A DNA stretch of 64,000 nucleotides from Uranotaenia lowii (Eukaryota > Arthropoda > Insecta > Diptera > Culicidae). Position 1 is the stretch's first letter. Every line of letters begins with the position of its first letter. The stretch spans positions 71,426,208-71,490,207 of the forward strand of contig NC_073692.1 of the NCBI RefSeq assembly GCF_029784155.1. The letters run 5' to 3'. A model generated the notes under the pieces. It had not been told where the DNA came from, ran no database searches, and was given only the letters and a program-made list of their open reading frames with translations. Below are positions 11,645 through 23,368 of this stretch, one piece after another. The translations under genes and the position numbers were made by a program.

Positions 11645-12755
11645 AACACAAACAGGATCTCAATGGAACTTGATGTTTCCTCGAAGAGATTACTTCACTT
11701 AACTCTTAGCGTAGGGGAGGAGCGGGCTATATGCGCCTATTAAGCAGAACACTGATTTAATCAAATATCAAATCGAATATGTGTACAAAAACTATATACA
11801 CGTGTGCAGGCATCTGTTTTTTATACAATGGAGTAATTTTTATGTTAAAATTTTCTTCTGTTTCCAAGAAAACGATTTTATTGTAAGTGTTGTCTAAAAT
11901 GCCGAACCTCAAACCGTGCGGGCTAAATGCGCCTATTTATGTTTTGAAGAAAATTTTCTGTTTTTTGGGCAATATTTCCATATAATTTCATTGAAACTGC
12001 TACAAAGTAATAATTTCCGTACGACAAAGCTGAAATTTTATAAAAATCTATGCATATTATACTTTAATAGAATAAAACAAAAGTTAGGGTTGCCATACTA
12101 TGGAGGCAGTTCATCCATGAGAAAAACTTTACCAAATCTGTTTTTAGATCTTCAATTCTCTCTTAAGATGCTATTCAGAGCTTAGATTTGATTTAGTCTA
12201 TTTAACCTGTTATTTTAGGATGGAGGCATTTTACAAACATGATGGGGGCATACAAAAATAGAGTGTTTCAACTATATAATCATTATTAAATCTCCACAAA
12301 AGCTGAAGTATGTATAATTTCTTAAGTTTATTTGAGTAAGAAACAAAAACCATCCTAGTTTTTGTTTTAAGCTTCTTTACGTATAATTTTTAAAAGTCGA
12401 AATATTACATCAAAATGTATCAAAACCTTGTATGATTTTTTAAATTTTTTTGAGTTTGTAAATTCATAAAATTCTTTCTTGCCTTATGTTCTAAGCGTAT
12501 CACCCTCAAAATGCATTGGTCAGATAAGCTGTCTAGTCAGCCATTTCATCAAACAGCCGTAGGGTCATTTAACCCGATAGGCCCATTTAGGAAACCATTC
12601 CCCTACATCTTTCGAGGATATGATGGCTAGCATCTTACAAACGCTAAAACCACAAAACCCACAGAAAGTGTACTAAGTATGCCGTGACCGGGATTCGATC
12701 TCATGACCGTTGGCTTAGACTCGAAGGCTATCTTTTACGCCACGGGCTGCGACAG
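11645..12755 (-). mobile_element. tRNA-headed SINE, split by a TA element
   Basis: On the minus strand the head at 12755-12680 has a box-A-like GTGGCGTAAAAGATAGCC and a box-B-like AGATCGAATCCC, the internal RNA polymerase III promoter elements of tRNA-derived SINEs. The body continues through TAAGATGCTAGCCATCATAT, is interrupted at 12603-11714, then resumes as AATCTCTTCGAGGAAACAT and ends in a TGTTTGTG-rich tail. The uninterrupted copy at 28703-28945 aligns across the gap. Confidence 0.75.
11714..12603. mobile_element. TA-flanked DNA element with G-rich TIRs, copy 3
   Basis: The ends are TA|GGGGAGGAGCGGGC and AAACCATTCCCC|TA (TA at 11712-11713 and 12604-12605). The SINE copy at 28703-28945 gives an empty site with a single TA at the same point (AAGTG-TA-CAGCTTTC), so a TA duplication on insertion is seen directly. 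Subterminal words GCGCCTATTTA and ATAGGCCCATTT recur. No coding content. Confidence 0.85.
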
Positions 12756-13378
12756 TACATGGTGCCGCCATGATGCCACGCGCCGGATTTCAAACTCAAC
12801 AAATTGCGGTTTGCCAAGATTTGTTTAATTTGCTGCTCGATTGGTTCGATTGCTGCATCAGAATGGTCACTTAAGTAATCAAATTACTTATTGCAAAAAA
12901 CTTAGCTGTAGTTCCAGTTGAAACTAAAACTCGGACAGCCAGCCAACCAGGAAAAAAACATCTCAATGCTCTTTTTGAGATTTAGTAAATCCCATTTTGA
13001 GTACATTTGTGCACTTTCTGAGACTTAAGTCCCTTACAACGTACAAATGAATCACTTTTGCAACTTTCAAGTTCATTAATGAGTACATATAGTTCACGCA
13101 AGGGAATTGGGCAATTGTTTCTCTTTGTCTGCCAATATGTAATTTTCAAAGCCTTTACTTTCGTTAATATGTGACGTTTGGCTGCTTGAGAAAATACCTT
13201 CGAAAAAGCGAAAAACAGCATAATAATTTCTTGAATGATGGTAGCTGTAATGAACCCTTACATTTTAAAGGCATCCTATTAATAACCTTCCTATTAATAA
13301 GCCAGCCAGTTCCGATTCACCTCACTCGATAGGTGAACGAGAACAACTGTTAGAAATTGATAGTAAAACAGTTATTTA
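12756..13378. other. no gene seen
   Basis: Mixed-composition non-coding DNA. A 79-codon minus-strand frame at 12982-13221 has no recognisable content. Confidence 0.4.
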
Positions 13379-13489
13379 GGTAGCAAGTTGCAAAAAGTGG
13401 ATTTTTTTCAGCACGAGTCGTAAATTTATCCCAAGAGACGATAATAACGTCGAGTGCTGAAAAAGTGGAGTTTTGCAACGAGTTGCATA
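13379..13489. repeat. short TIR repeat with TGCAAC ends, copy 2
   Basis: This is related to 8251-8373: AGTTGCAAAAAGTGGATTT, TCAGCACGAGTCGTAAATTT and, at the far end, TTTTGCAACGAGTTGCATA in the same order. It confirms the unit as a dispersed repeat. Confidence 0.6.
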
Positions 13490-13621
13490 TACAATATTAT
13501 GAAAATTAGAAAAATTTCCTTGAAAATTTAATAATTAATCTACAAGAAGCGCATGTCACCAAATAACAACATGACCATGCCAACGACTGAAAATTTATGA
13601 TCATGTATGCCGTGGAATGTA

Positions 13622-14494
13622 TGGGAGAGTGGGGAATCATGGGCCAATTTTTTTCGTTGTTCCATAACTTCTTTATTATAAAAGATAAAATAAAAATAAA
13701 AAATGGTATGGTTTTGCACATTTTCAAGGTATCATAAGGTTTTTTTTTTAAATTTTTAACAAGTTATTTTTCCCAAATTCTGAATGTTTTGAAAAAAGCA
13801 ATATTTTTTGGATTTGAAAAATGGTGGAGAATCGTGGGCCACTTAATCCCAATTGACCAATTAACATGCAAAGTTTATGAGTTGACCCAAAACTGTGATT
13901 TCATAAATCATTTCGTTATTTTACAGCAGTTTCAGATGATGAAATAAAAAAGAGAGCTGTGTATGATCGAATAGATTCCAAAACCTGGCTCGCGAACGTT
14001 TCGGCCAAATTCCTTATATAGAATGGACAAAATATTTTTCATAACTCTTCATTTGGCATAAGAAATCTTACAGAAAGGAAAAGCGTATTTTAGGTTCTGA
14101 ATGTGTATAAAAACATAAAAATATAGGTGGATCAAGATGTGTGGCCCACGATTCCCCACAAGCTATGATTTACAAATTGGATGCGTTTGTGTGACTTATT
14201 GATGTTTCATCAAAAATTCCTTTTCCACGAGAAAGATCATGACAAAACTAAGATCATATGCGTATGAGCATATTTTCGCTATGAACTTATTATGAAAATA
14301 ATTTTTTCTTACTTTTTTTAGCTTGATAAATAAAAGAAGCATATGATGTGTATTTAAGTCAACAAAATATAGAAATATGTGTTCACGCAAAGCAACGACG
14401 ATGACAGTTGGTTCGAGATTTTTATCTCAACACACATCTGAGTTATTAAAGGTGGCCCATGTTTCCCCATGGCCCACGATACCCCACTCTCCCC
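13622..14494. mobile_element. TA-flanked DNA element with G-rich TIRs, copy 4
   Basis: The left end is TA|TGGGAGAGTGGGGAATCATG and the right end GATACCCCACTCTCCCC|TA (14495-14496). The inner words GGGCCA and TGGCCCA recur near both ends and at 13835-13845 and 14135-14145. It is close in length to copy 3 (873 versus 890 bp). There is no coding content. Confidence 0.8.
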
Positions 14495-14496
14495 TA

Positions 14497-15560
14497 CTTT
14501 TTAACAAGGAGTCAGTGCTGTTCCCCTTTTAACACCAAAATACCTTAAAATAGGTTTCTTTTATTTAATCCTTTGATTTATTTAAAAAATGATCCACAAT
14601 AAACATCAATGAAACTTATCGTGTGCTAAAAAAAATGACAGAAATAAAACAATTCCAAAATCATAAATATTTTCTGAAAAATATTTTAAGCTGAAAGTCT
14701 TTTTCTTTAAACAATTAATCTGGTAACCCAAACTCCAAGTGAAAAACGAACCATTTCAAACGTGAGAAGGGAACACAAGTGTTTCCCCCTCCTCGGCCCT
14801 TCTGTCCGGTCCAATCGAAGTTCATTAGCGAAAACGTTTATCAAACTTTGATGAATTTCCAAGACGGTCGTATCGAACCGTTCGATCACTCCGGATGGAA
14901 CTATTCAACTGAAAATCGCTTTTCCTCCAGCAAGAGCAGCGGAAGTTTCCTGTGTAAGCATGAGAGCTGGGTGGACAAGGGAGGATATTTTTAGCGCGAA
15001 ACAGGCAGCTAATAAATCTAGCGATTATTGATATTTCGATCACGTCCGTTCGTTCCGACTAACAAACGGTGGTGCATGGCATGGTGGAAATGACAGCAGC
15101 GTATGAGCCAGAAGAATCAAACGCGCTGCTTGCTTCAAGAGGTAGGTAGGTACTCTGCTGGGCCGGAAATGGGAAATGCTGAGCCAACGAACGATGGGCC
15201 AAGCTCTGAATGATTCCGGCACGATTGCGAATCAGCTGGGGGGGGGGGGGGGTAAACGGAAGGTGGAGGAAGCTCGTCGTGCTCTTGGAAATGGAGCGGA
15301 TGTATCAAACTGGCTGTGTGTTCTAGACAGCCGCCCTCATTTCGTCTTTTTCCACTTCCCATCAGCATCAGCAGGACAGGACAGAACTAACTAGGTGCCG
15401 AGGTATACTGGAGCTCTGGAAGTCGGATGATGTTGGAACCGGGCTGTGTGTGATGAAGTGGCAGTTTGACGCTATTGTATCTCTCTCGGGCCATTCTTTT
15501 GTTAAGAGCGAAGCTGAGGAGAAAAATTGATATAAAAGTAATAGCAGGAATTGTGCAGAT
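14497..15560. other. less AT-rich unclassified DNA, no gene confirmed
   Basis: This stretch is less AT-rich than its neighbours, which can mark unique or conserved DNA, but overlapping frames of 60 to 77 codons on both strands give no recognisable protein. A run of about 14 G residues lies near 15239-15252 and is likely to vary in length. Confidence 0.35.
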
Positions 15561-16639
15561 CCTTTCTGTTATAATATTTATTGTATCTGGGTCCTTTAAT
15601 TCGAAGGAATGAGGACAATATGTATCAGAACCGTGATGTTTCCTTCGAAAAGATAAGTAAGGATCTGGCGAAGAATAAATATTTTTATTGAACCTTGCTC
15701 AAAGCATAGAATCTTCTTAACCGATTTTCTTGGATACTGTAGAAGATTTTTCTCGTTAAACTAGATTGCGGATTTAACCTTCCTTTGCAGTTAGGAAAAA
15801 GGAAAATTAGATGGTTAGGGCCGGATTACTAGTTTGGCTGTTTGTTCAAAATTACTGAACCGATTTCCACAAATTATATCATTTTGGAATCTTCTGCATG
15901 TGCACTATCTATTTACGAAAAAATTCATCATAATTTTTATGGCATCTGAAAATTGAGCCGAAAGACAAAATGGCAAAAAAAAAGATGGAATTTTTGAACA
16001 AAGATCGTGACCATCCCGGTTCGAATAATGAAATTTCTTTATGTCAGCTAAACAAGGGCTGGTTGAAAGATTCATTTAAAGTAATAAAAGTTTTTGGTTT
16101 CTTATGTCATATGTCATGAATGGAAATATGAGAAAAAATAAAATTTGAATTTTTTTCTTGAAAACCATTGTATTTTTTACTAATTAATAAGCTTATATTT
16201 ATAAAACTTCGCCGATAAATTATTTAATTAATTAAAACATGAAAACCAATGCAAACTGCCTGAATTTGATTTTTTGTGTAATTTTATGAACCGCGAAAAA
16301 CATACAACGAGAAATTCCAGAAATTCGCTAAACCGTATTTCAACAGAAAATTGATTTACACATATTGGACATATATCAAATTCTTCGTCTTATTTGATTG
16401 CTTATAAAAGTATTTAACAATAAATTTCACATTTCAGAGTAAATATGCTTAGGGTAACGAAGAGCGTAAAGTAAAAGTCGATATACCTTAGATTTGGTCC
16501 TGAATATATTGAAATTCTATGATTTAATTCAAGAATTGGTGACCCTATCAGTGCTTCATTATAAATTCTTTCGGTTGAAATTGAATGTAATTGAACAGAA
16601 CGGCAATATTTTCATCAAAATTCCTTGATCCTCATTAAA
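15561..16639. other. no feature seen
   Basis: AT-rich sequence without recognisable coding content or element ends. Confidence 0.4.
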
Positions 16640-17250
16640 AACCACTCATTTTTTAAGACCATAAAAATTAAAACTCTAATTTTCAAGAAATATTTGATAG
16701 CATACATTTGGACGATTTCAAAATGATATTGCACGGTGTCTCTGGGAGGAAACTTTATTTTTCTAAAATAAGCATCGCTATTTTTTGCAAAGATAGCATG
16801 TTTTGCCGATCCCTCCATATCTACGTATTCCGGGCAATAAGGCGAACTAATATTTGAGCTTAAACCGATGAAGGTATTGCTTAAAGCACCCATGACCCGA
16901 AAGGAACTGCGTCAGGTAAAAGTTGACCTCTGCATACATCCGATTTACCCAGTCTGAAAGTCGCGGGATTAACCTATGCGTCCATCTTGCGCTGTTCGAT
17001 GCGTCCCATTGCTCCTGCCACTTGAGCATTGACGCTGCTCGTTGAATTTTACGCACTCCTCTAATAGCTCTTGTAACACTCCATATCCTCCGCCAGAGTT
17101 ATGTCGATGGGAATCATGCCCGCGATGACAAAAGCTGCATCTGCTGATATGGTCCTGTATGCACAGGAAACTCGCATGGCACCGAAGTACTGTTACCTAA
17201 GTACCCGGGTGCACCACTTCTTCCGCGCGGGTTTGGCAGACCCGTCGACG
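16640..17250 (-). pseudogene. R1-type LINE reverse transcriptase, C-terminal fragment A
   Basis: On the minus strand the conserved region downstream of the reverse transcriptase of R1/LOA-type insect LINEs can be followed in pieces. FVIAGMIPID and LAEDMECY near 17150-17060 are followed by RWTHRLIPRLSDWVNR and FLSGHGCFKQYLHRF (16995-16860), then after a frameshift SSPYCPEYVDMEGSAKHAIF (16850-16785), the zinc-knuckle part. Frames change several times and stops intervene, so it is dead. The upstream polymerase palm is not present. Identification is from recalled family motifs such as SGHGCF..YLHRF. Confidence 0.75.
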
Positions 17251-18540
17251 GTCTCTAGTGGGTTTAGTGGTAGTTCTCTTGGCCGTACATCTGCAATACG
17301 CCGGACTTGCAGACACGTTTCCGCCCTGGACCACGAGGAGGTGGAACTACCAGCCCAGAACAACCCGTTGGGCCCAACCTTTTTTTTATTAGTTGATCAC
17401 CCAGGTGGTGAATCCTTTTTACGAATTGCATTCCAAGGCACGGCGAACGACCGTGTCCCACCAGTATGCTACTCTGGGTCCATGGGTGCAATTGGACGAC
17501 TCATGATACCTCTACGCCATAAAGTCCACCTGGGGCCTCTTGCCATAATTCCCATCCGGACCTGCATCGAAGGCTATACCCGAGATGGGAGACCAAGTCT
17601 GCGTTTAAGCGCTCCTCGGCAATTCCAGTTCGAGTCAAAGCTCCAGCATGTATACCCTGCCTCTTGCTACGGTTCAAGACTAAGGACTTCTCCTCTGACG
17701 ACTCGAGATCCGGCCTATACTCGCAACTCGAGACTCGCTTGGTTCCCACGACTATCGTGCGCTCCGCCTCTGTTCGAGACCACTGCAAGAGATCAATGAT
17801 CTCTCCTCTAACGGCTCGAGATCTTGGCTCCGCTTGGCTTGGCTCGAGGCCCTCTCTTCTTTGCTCGTCCGTGTGCCGATCTAGAGCAGCTTATCCTGGA
17901 CACGCGCCTGTCACAGCACACGTCCGGGGCTTTACAAAAGACTACTCGGATGATTCCCGGTGAAGAATTCATCCTACTCCGACTCAGGTGACCCACCCGC
18001 CGACGACGTGAAGTCACCCTACCCGAGAGTATTTCGCGGCGTAAATACTCTTCCCCCTACGAGTTCGACTACGAAGAAGGTCATGTCTTATCCCCGAAGC
18101 TTCCCTCGTAGGGAGCGCTTTTTACTCAGATACTCCGCGGCGGTGGAGGTATCCTACACAACGTTCGCGACGTACCTAACAGCTCGGCGTACGCAGAAGG
18201 TAAAGTTTTATCTTTGTATGCTTTACTGCTAGGATCGGACGCACACTACTCGAATGCCCCCCGCCATAAGGGCATTCTACTCCGACTGTGGTCCGGTCTT
18301 CCTCCTCCCTTTTTGGCTGGCAACCCTAGGATTTTTGCCCGCCATGTGCCGAATCGAGAGCAGCTTATCCTAGACTCGCGCCTGTCACAGCACACGTACG
18401 GGTCTTAAACGCTTGCGACTCAGATGAATCCCGACGGTGATGTCATCCTACCCAACTCGAGTGACTCATCCGACGGCGACGTGAGACCACTCTACCCGAG
18501 AGTACTCCGCGACGTGAATACTCTTCCCCCTACGAGTTCG
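17251..18540 (-). repeat. GC-rich LINE-associated tail with two tandem ~270-bp units
   Basis: This block is much richer in G+C than the rest of the window. Two related units, about 17880-18150 and 18354-18622, share AGCAGCTTATCCT, CGCGCCTGTCACAGCACACG, ACTCTTCCCCCTACGAGTTC and GATACTCC. They lie directly downstream (minus strand) of LINE fragment B, so the likeliest reading is a repeated 3' untranslated region of that element; this is inference. A 232-codon plus-strand frame here runs antisense to it and into fragment A. Confidence 0.5.
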
Positions 18541-18544
18541 ACTG

Positions 18545-18960
18545 CGGAGAAGGTCAAGTCTTATCCCCACAGCCTCCGTCGAGAAGGACGCGTTCGACTC
18601 GGATACTCCACGACGGTAACCAGCGCGGACTGGTGCTGGTTCCAACTCCTCCTAGTCATGATCCGGGTGAACGCATCGCTGAGTACGCACCAAGTATTGG
18701 CATCCTCACAAAACCTCCGCACGATGTTGTCGACTGTCGTGTCTGGTCCGCAGGCGGCAAGCATGTTAGCACGTACCCCTTCGAACCTCTGACAGTTGAA
18801 CACTACGTGCTCTGGTGTCTGGTGCTCTGGTGGACAGCGAGGCTTCTCTGGTATGTTTCCGCACGTCGGGCATGTGCCTGTGCTCGTAGCAGAAGGTATC
18901 TTCCTCTAGCAAGACCGAGATGGGCATGACCGCCGGCATGAATGTTGTTGGCGGTATACC
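18545..18960 (-). pseudogene. R1-type LINE reverse transcriptase, C-terminal fragment B
   Basis: On the minus strand, MPISVLLEED (near 18930) is followed by a CPTCG zinc-knuckle motif and EHVVFNCQRFEGVRANML, then CGPDTTVDNIVRRFCEDANT and SDAFTRIMTR, the usual C-terminus of mosquito R1/LOA-type LINE proteins. The segment between the first block and CPTCG is shortened by a deletion and a frameshift. It starts abruptly beside a Tc1/mariner transposase fragment. Together with fragment A this gives two separate partial copies. Confidence 0.8.
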
Positions 18961-19611
18961 ACTCCATGGCCTTTCTTTCATAATAGCTTACTAAATCCGA
19001 GTAAAAATGGACAGTCAAAACATGTTTCTTCAGAAAGGGCAGCAAACGCCTTTGAAAACCCTCTTTCACGTAAATTTCCTGGTTGACGACCCCGGTTGAA
19101 ACGAAAATGTCGCTTTTCAAACAACTGATACAGATAGCTTGCCAAATGAGATATGTCTTGGCAAGCTTTGATAGTTTAATATGCTTGAAAACGTCTGTCA
19201 CCTTCCTTCCCCGGTTGCTGTATAATACTCTTTTCCAGGAAGCTGTCTGAAGTCTGAATTGGCGTAGGTTTCGTTGTCCATGCTTTTCATTGCGATTAGC
19301 AGTCACTAAATCGATAGTCCAATCGTCTTATAGCACGATTGTAGATGATATTCCCAACTTATTTGCGACATCTCGAACGGAGAGGTTGGGGTTATGCTTG
19401 GAAGTGCCAGCCACTCTTCTGTTTGTCATTGCTGCACCAACTTTCGATTTACCGCAGATCCCGGCTTCCTAGCTGTCGAAATACGTTCGCCGAACACTTT
19501 TATTTGCCACATTCAACGATTTTGCTATTTCTGCGTGCGTATAGTTTGGATTTTCACGACGCATGTACGAAATTCTTATTCGTAGCTCCTCTTGCTTGGA
19601 CGCCATTTTGA
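18945..19611 (-). pseudogene. Tc1/mariner transposase (DD37E-like), decayed
   Basis: Reading the minus strand from 19611, the N-terminal helix-turn-helix region is visible as ELRIRISYMRRENPNYTHAE, then IAKSLNVANKSV. After frame changes come RRVAGTSKHNPNLSVRDVA and TANRNEKHGQRN, then a deletion. The catalytic-core stretch KLAKTYLIWQAICISC, STGVVNQEIYVKE, RLLPFLKKH and MEWYTANNIH follows. These match the mosquito Tc1/mariner group usually called ITmD37E. The C-terminus is lost where LINE fragment B begins at about 18947. Deletions and frameshifts make it inactive. TIRs were not identified. Confidence 0.75.
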
Positions 19612-19734
19612 AAACTAAAGACCTATTGTCGAAAGCTAAATAGAAGCATCATTCAACACACACACACCTACAAAATGAGGGTGTTCAGGTTTTTTATATG
19701 CATGATTAGAAACAATACGGCGAATTTAAGTTGA

Positions 19735-19808
19735 GCGGCAGAACAACAGGTACGACTCAAATCTCAACCACTTTTAAACCATATCAACGATTCCATATCG
19801 CTTATCGC
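19735..19808 (-). pseudogene. LINE reverse transcriptase, C-terminal tail beyond the hAT insertion
   Basis: On the minus strand the frame that reads YIVPYHSMIE before the hAT insertion continues, with one target copy removed, as SAISDMESLIWFKSG. This resembles the ISDWNSLP..IKS tail of such proteins. The exact 3' end of the LINE is not visible. Confidence 0.45.
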
Positions 19809-20788
19809 CAGGGCCGGATTAAGCAATGGGGGGCCCGAGGCAATTTTACTCGGGGGGCCCCCATGATTCGATTTTGTTTTCAAATGCTATCCCAGAGAAT
19901 ACAAAACATTTTAAACGTGTATAAGAACTGGAGATGAGTTCAGTATACTGTCTTCAAATAGCCATATTTTCTGCGTAGAAGATAGTTCCTGGTATCTTCA
20001 ATTAAAAATTGTTAATTTATCACGTGCAAACATTGCGGAAGAGTTTAGAAACTACCGAGAATAAAACCTCTGATTTGAGCTGCAAAATGCAAAATTTATT
20101 TCTCAATTTTTTCAATACCCTTATCATCAACTAAAATTCTCTGATTTCGAGAAATGACCGAATAGATATTTTAAATGTTTTTCATTTCATCATTGATCGT
20201 CTGATTTGTGCTTCATAAAGATACATTCACCAAATGACAATTGGGAAGTGTCATGAAGATTTGAAACATAGTAAAAAAAACAAAATAATTAAATTTTAAT
20301 TATGATTTCAAATCAAGTTTTGAGAAACAAAGTATGAAATATATTTGAAAAAAAAATGAAACTTCATAGTTAGAGCCAAACCAATTTTATAACTTTGGAA
20401 CACAAATAAAACATTTTCATGAAATTTTTATGAATATGATTCTCATCAGATAAAAATTGTTTCACGCGTTGCCCTCAAAGCCAAAGAAGTATAAGCGCAA
20501 AAATGATCGATTGAAAAAATAAATAAAAAATTTATATTAAATGTTTAAAATACAGAATCAGTTATCATTGAAAAAACAATCAGAAAAATAATCCAATTGA
20601 GTTTAGTACCTTAAACAAAGATCCTGAGTTCTCGAAATTGAGAAAATCCAAAAAAACTGAACTTCAGTAATTGGAGAAACAACACAAGACTTGAAAATTT
20701 CAATGAATTAAATCTGGAAAAAGATAAGATTAAAAACATAGAAATATTCATGTTAAGAGAATCACTCAATGATATTAGCAACTCAACT

Positions 20789-23368
20789 CCCAAGTAACAA
20801 TTTTAGCTTTATTATGGTCAGCAAAATTTCGTTTGGACTATCGCATTAATCTTCATGAAAAGCTAAAGCGCATTCTATAACATCACCTGGACTCTAATAA
20901 AGCCAAAATCAGGCTATTTGGCCCTACCCTAGAAACGTCATCAAGACGTATCATTGTTGGTGATCAATGTTGGTCACCAAAGCTTTTAAAAAGCTATTAT
21001 TAAACATGTTAGAAATTTTTGTTTTTTTTTCGATTCTGTGAGTTCTCGGAGTTTTTTTTTATTTTTTCCAGCAACCATAATGGTTGATGAATGATGATTG
21101 CATTATTCAGATATGGTCTGGTAAAATTAATAGCTAAAAAACCGATCCATATAATGAGCGTCTTTTCTACCGCCAGTCAAGATTTTAGGTATATGAAATA
21201 GTATCTTAAAATGAATGCGCCTCGTCAAATCTGATGGTCAATCATGATGGAATTGATGAAAAAAAGGCCTGAAAAAATATTTTCCAATGCTTGCATTGTG
21301 AATCCATCAACATGGCGTCATTTTGTGCCCTTCGATTTTGCAACCAACATGGCGTGAGTCAATTCATAATTTTATTATGGTTTAATGATGACCCCAAAAA
21401 AAGCTACGATTTGACGTTTCTCTCGCAAGCCAACCAATTACACGCTAAGGTTGAGTTCCTCATTTCTGAGTTGTTAATCATTAGTACAGTAAATGAGGAC
21501 AGACTTTTTGAATGAAAAGGGATTGGTTTTGAATGACCCGTGGAATAAATCATAAGTTGAAGTTAAATTTCGTTGTCTGACGCCATCTTGAAATCCAAGA
21601 TGGTGGCTTCCGCTGAACTTAAAATGGTGTAAATGACTTGAAATCGCATGAAACCCCAACAAAATGGGTATCGGGTGAAAGGGTTAAACGAGTAGAAGTT
21701 TAATTTCGCTATCAGACGCCATCTTGAAATCCAAGATGGCGGTATCAACTTTTAATGCTTAATGCTGACAAAAAGTCGCATTAAACCACCACTATACGGG
21801 TATTGAATGAAAAGGCTAAGCTAGAAGATGTCTATTTTTTTCTTTCCGACGCCATCTTGGAATCCAAGATGGCAGCTTCCACTGAATTTAAAATGCTGTT
21901 AATCAATGAAAATCGCTTGAACACAACTTTTTTTCATGTAATACTACATTAAAACTACTATTTCAAGACAATTTAGATCATTTTAAATCACTTTTATTAT
22001 TTTTTCATTATGTGTCTAATGCATTTAGAACTTTTCTTGTTTTGTTTATAGTTTTTGTTTTTTTTTGCCATTTATGTAATTCTATAGTTCCTATCATGCT
22101 ATTATGTCTAAATTGTATTGGTCTTATTCTAGCGAAAACTATAAGGTTATGTTGTTTCTGTTAACCGTCTGATTTAGGCACATGTGTCAAATTCGATGTT
22201 GCCAAAAACGAACGGGTCTGTATTGTGGTGGTCTTTGTGGGATTTTCAGTCACTTACAGATTTTCAGAGAAACGCGAAAAGAGATATTTGTCTTCTATCA
22301 TTTAGCCTTAGCACCCAATCCATATTTTGGAGGTTTCATGCGATATTCAATGATTTAGAGCATTTTTAAAGTTTATAGAAAGCTGCCATCTTGGATTTCA
22401 AGATGGCGTAAGATAGCAATATTCGACTTCTACTCGTTAAGCCCTTTCACCCACTACCAATTTGGGTTTCATGTCATTTTAAGTCATTCACTACATTTTA
22501 AAGTTTAGCGGAAGCCGCCATCTTGGATTTCAAGATGGCGTCAGATAGCGAAATTCAACTTCTACCGGTTGATTTCTTTCAACTTATACCCCTATAACAT
22601 AGGTTTTCTGCGATTTTCAGTCATTTACAGTATTTTCAAGTTGAGTGATAGCCGCCATCTTGGATTTAAGATGGCGACGGGCAACGAAATTTGACTTCTA
22701 CTCGTTTATTTCTTTCAACTAATAACCATATTGTGAAGGTTTCACGATATTTTCAGTAATTTACAGCTTTGAAAATAAAAGCGGAAGCCGCCATCTTCAA
22801 TTAATGATGGCGTCAAGCAACATTTTTTCCTACTATTTGGGCCCTTTCACTCAATACTCATATTGTAAAGATATTCATACCACTTTCGGTGATTTCAAGT
22901 TTTCAAAGATGTATTTTTTTAATTTTAACTCAAAACCAACACGCATAACTTACCAAAAATGTGTAAAAATGGGAGTTCCAATTCAAATATGTGCTATCTA
23001 ATCTGAGCGTGTCCTGTTCTGACATCTTGATCGAGAACTGTCACTAAGTTTTATGGCGGTTTAATAATCATGCACTGAGTGCTATTATAAAACATGCAAA
23101 AGAAAGCTTGGAGCAAACTTCTTAGTTTGTGTTTTATTATAGTTTAAAAAGAGCATTCATAACTCTTTCAAAATAACTAAAACAGTATGTTTAATAAAAG
23201 TTTTATTAGCGTTTTCAAAACCATCTGAAAACATAGGGTCGAAAAAAAACAGAAGCATTCTGCATGACCATAATAAAACCGTCATAAAACGAGCTGCACA
23301 AAAAAATGCCATAATTAAACTATAATAAAACTTCCTAATGCTAGTTGGCATAATCTGTGTTACTTGGG
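20789..23368. mobile_element. foldback element with CCCAAGTAACA ends, nested in hAT
   Basis: The terminal words CCCAAGTAACA and TGTTACTTGGG are exact inverted complements. They are followed inward by related words for 'ttatagtttaattatggc' type sequence on one side and 'tagctttattatggtc' on the other. The interior is organised as two opposed arrays of palindromic CCATCTT/AAGATGG sites. No target duplication is clear, so the superfamily is unknown. Confidence 0.5.
21581..22814. repeat. seven palindromic GCCATCTT...AAGATGGC sites in two opposed arrays
   Basis: Sites begin near 21581, 21716, 21850 (reading CGCCATCTTGAAATCCAAG) and 22384, 22514, 22651, 22787 (reading GCCGCCATCTTGGATTT). Spacing within each array is 130 to 137 bases. 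The second array is the inverse of the first, so the whole is a large inverted repeat around about 22170. Each site is itself a palindrome. AAGATGGCGGC resembles the binding word of YY1 and its fly relative Pho; that link is inference. Confidence 0.75.

Noticed and set aside
17101..17799. 232-codon plus-strand frame
   Set aside because: It lies antisense to LINE fragment A and the GC-rich tail; no recognisable motifs, and its length follows from the high G+C content.
21581..22814. CRISPR-like array (regular palindromic repeats with spacers)
   Set aside because: Spacing is ~130 bases, the 'spacers' are related to each other, orientation flips halfway and the genome is eukaryotic; it is a transposon-internal repeat.
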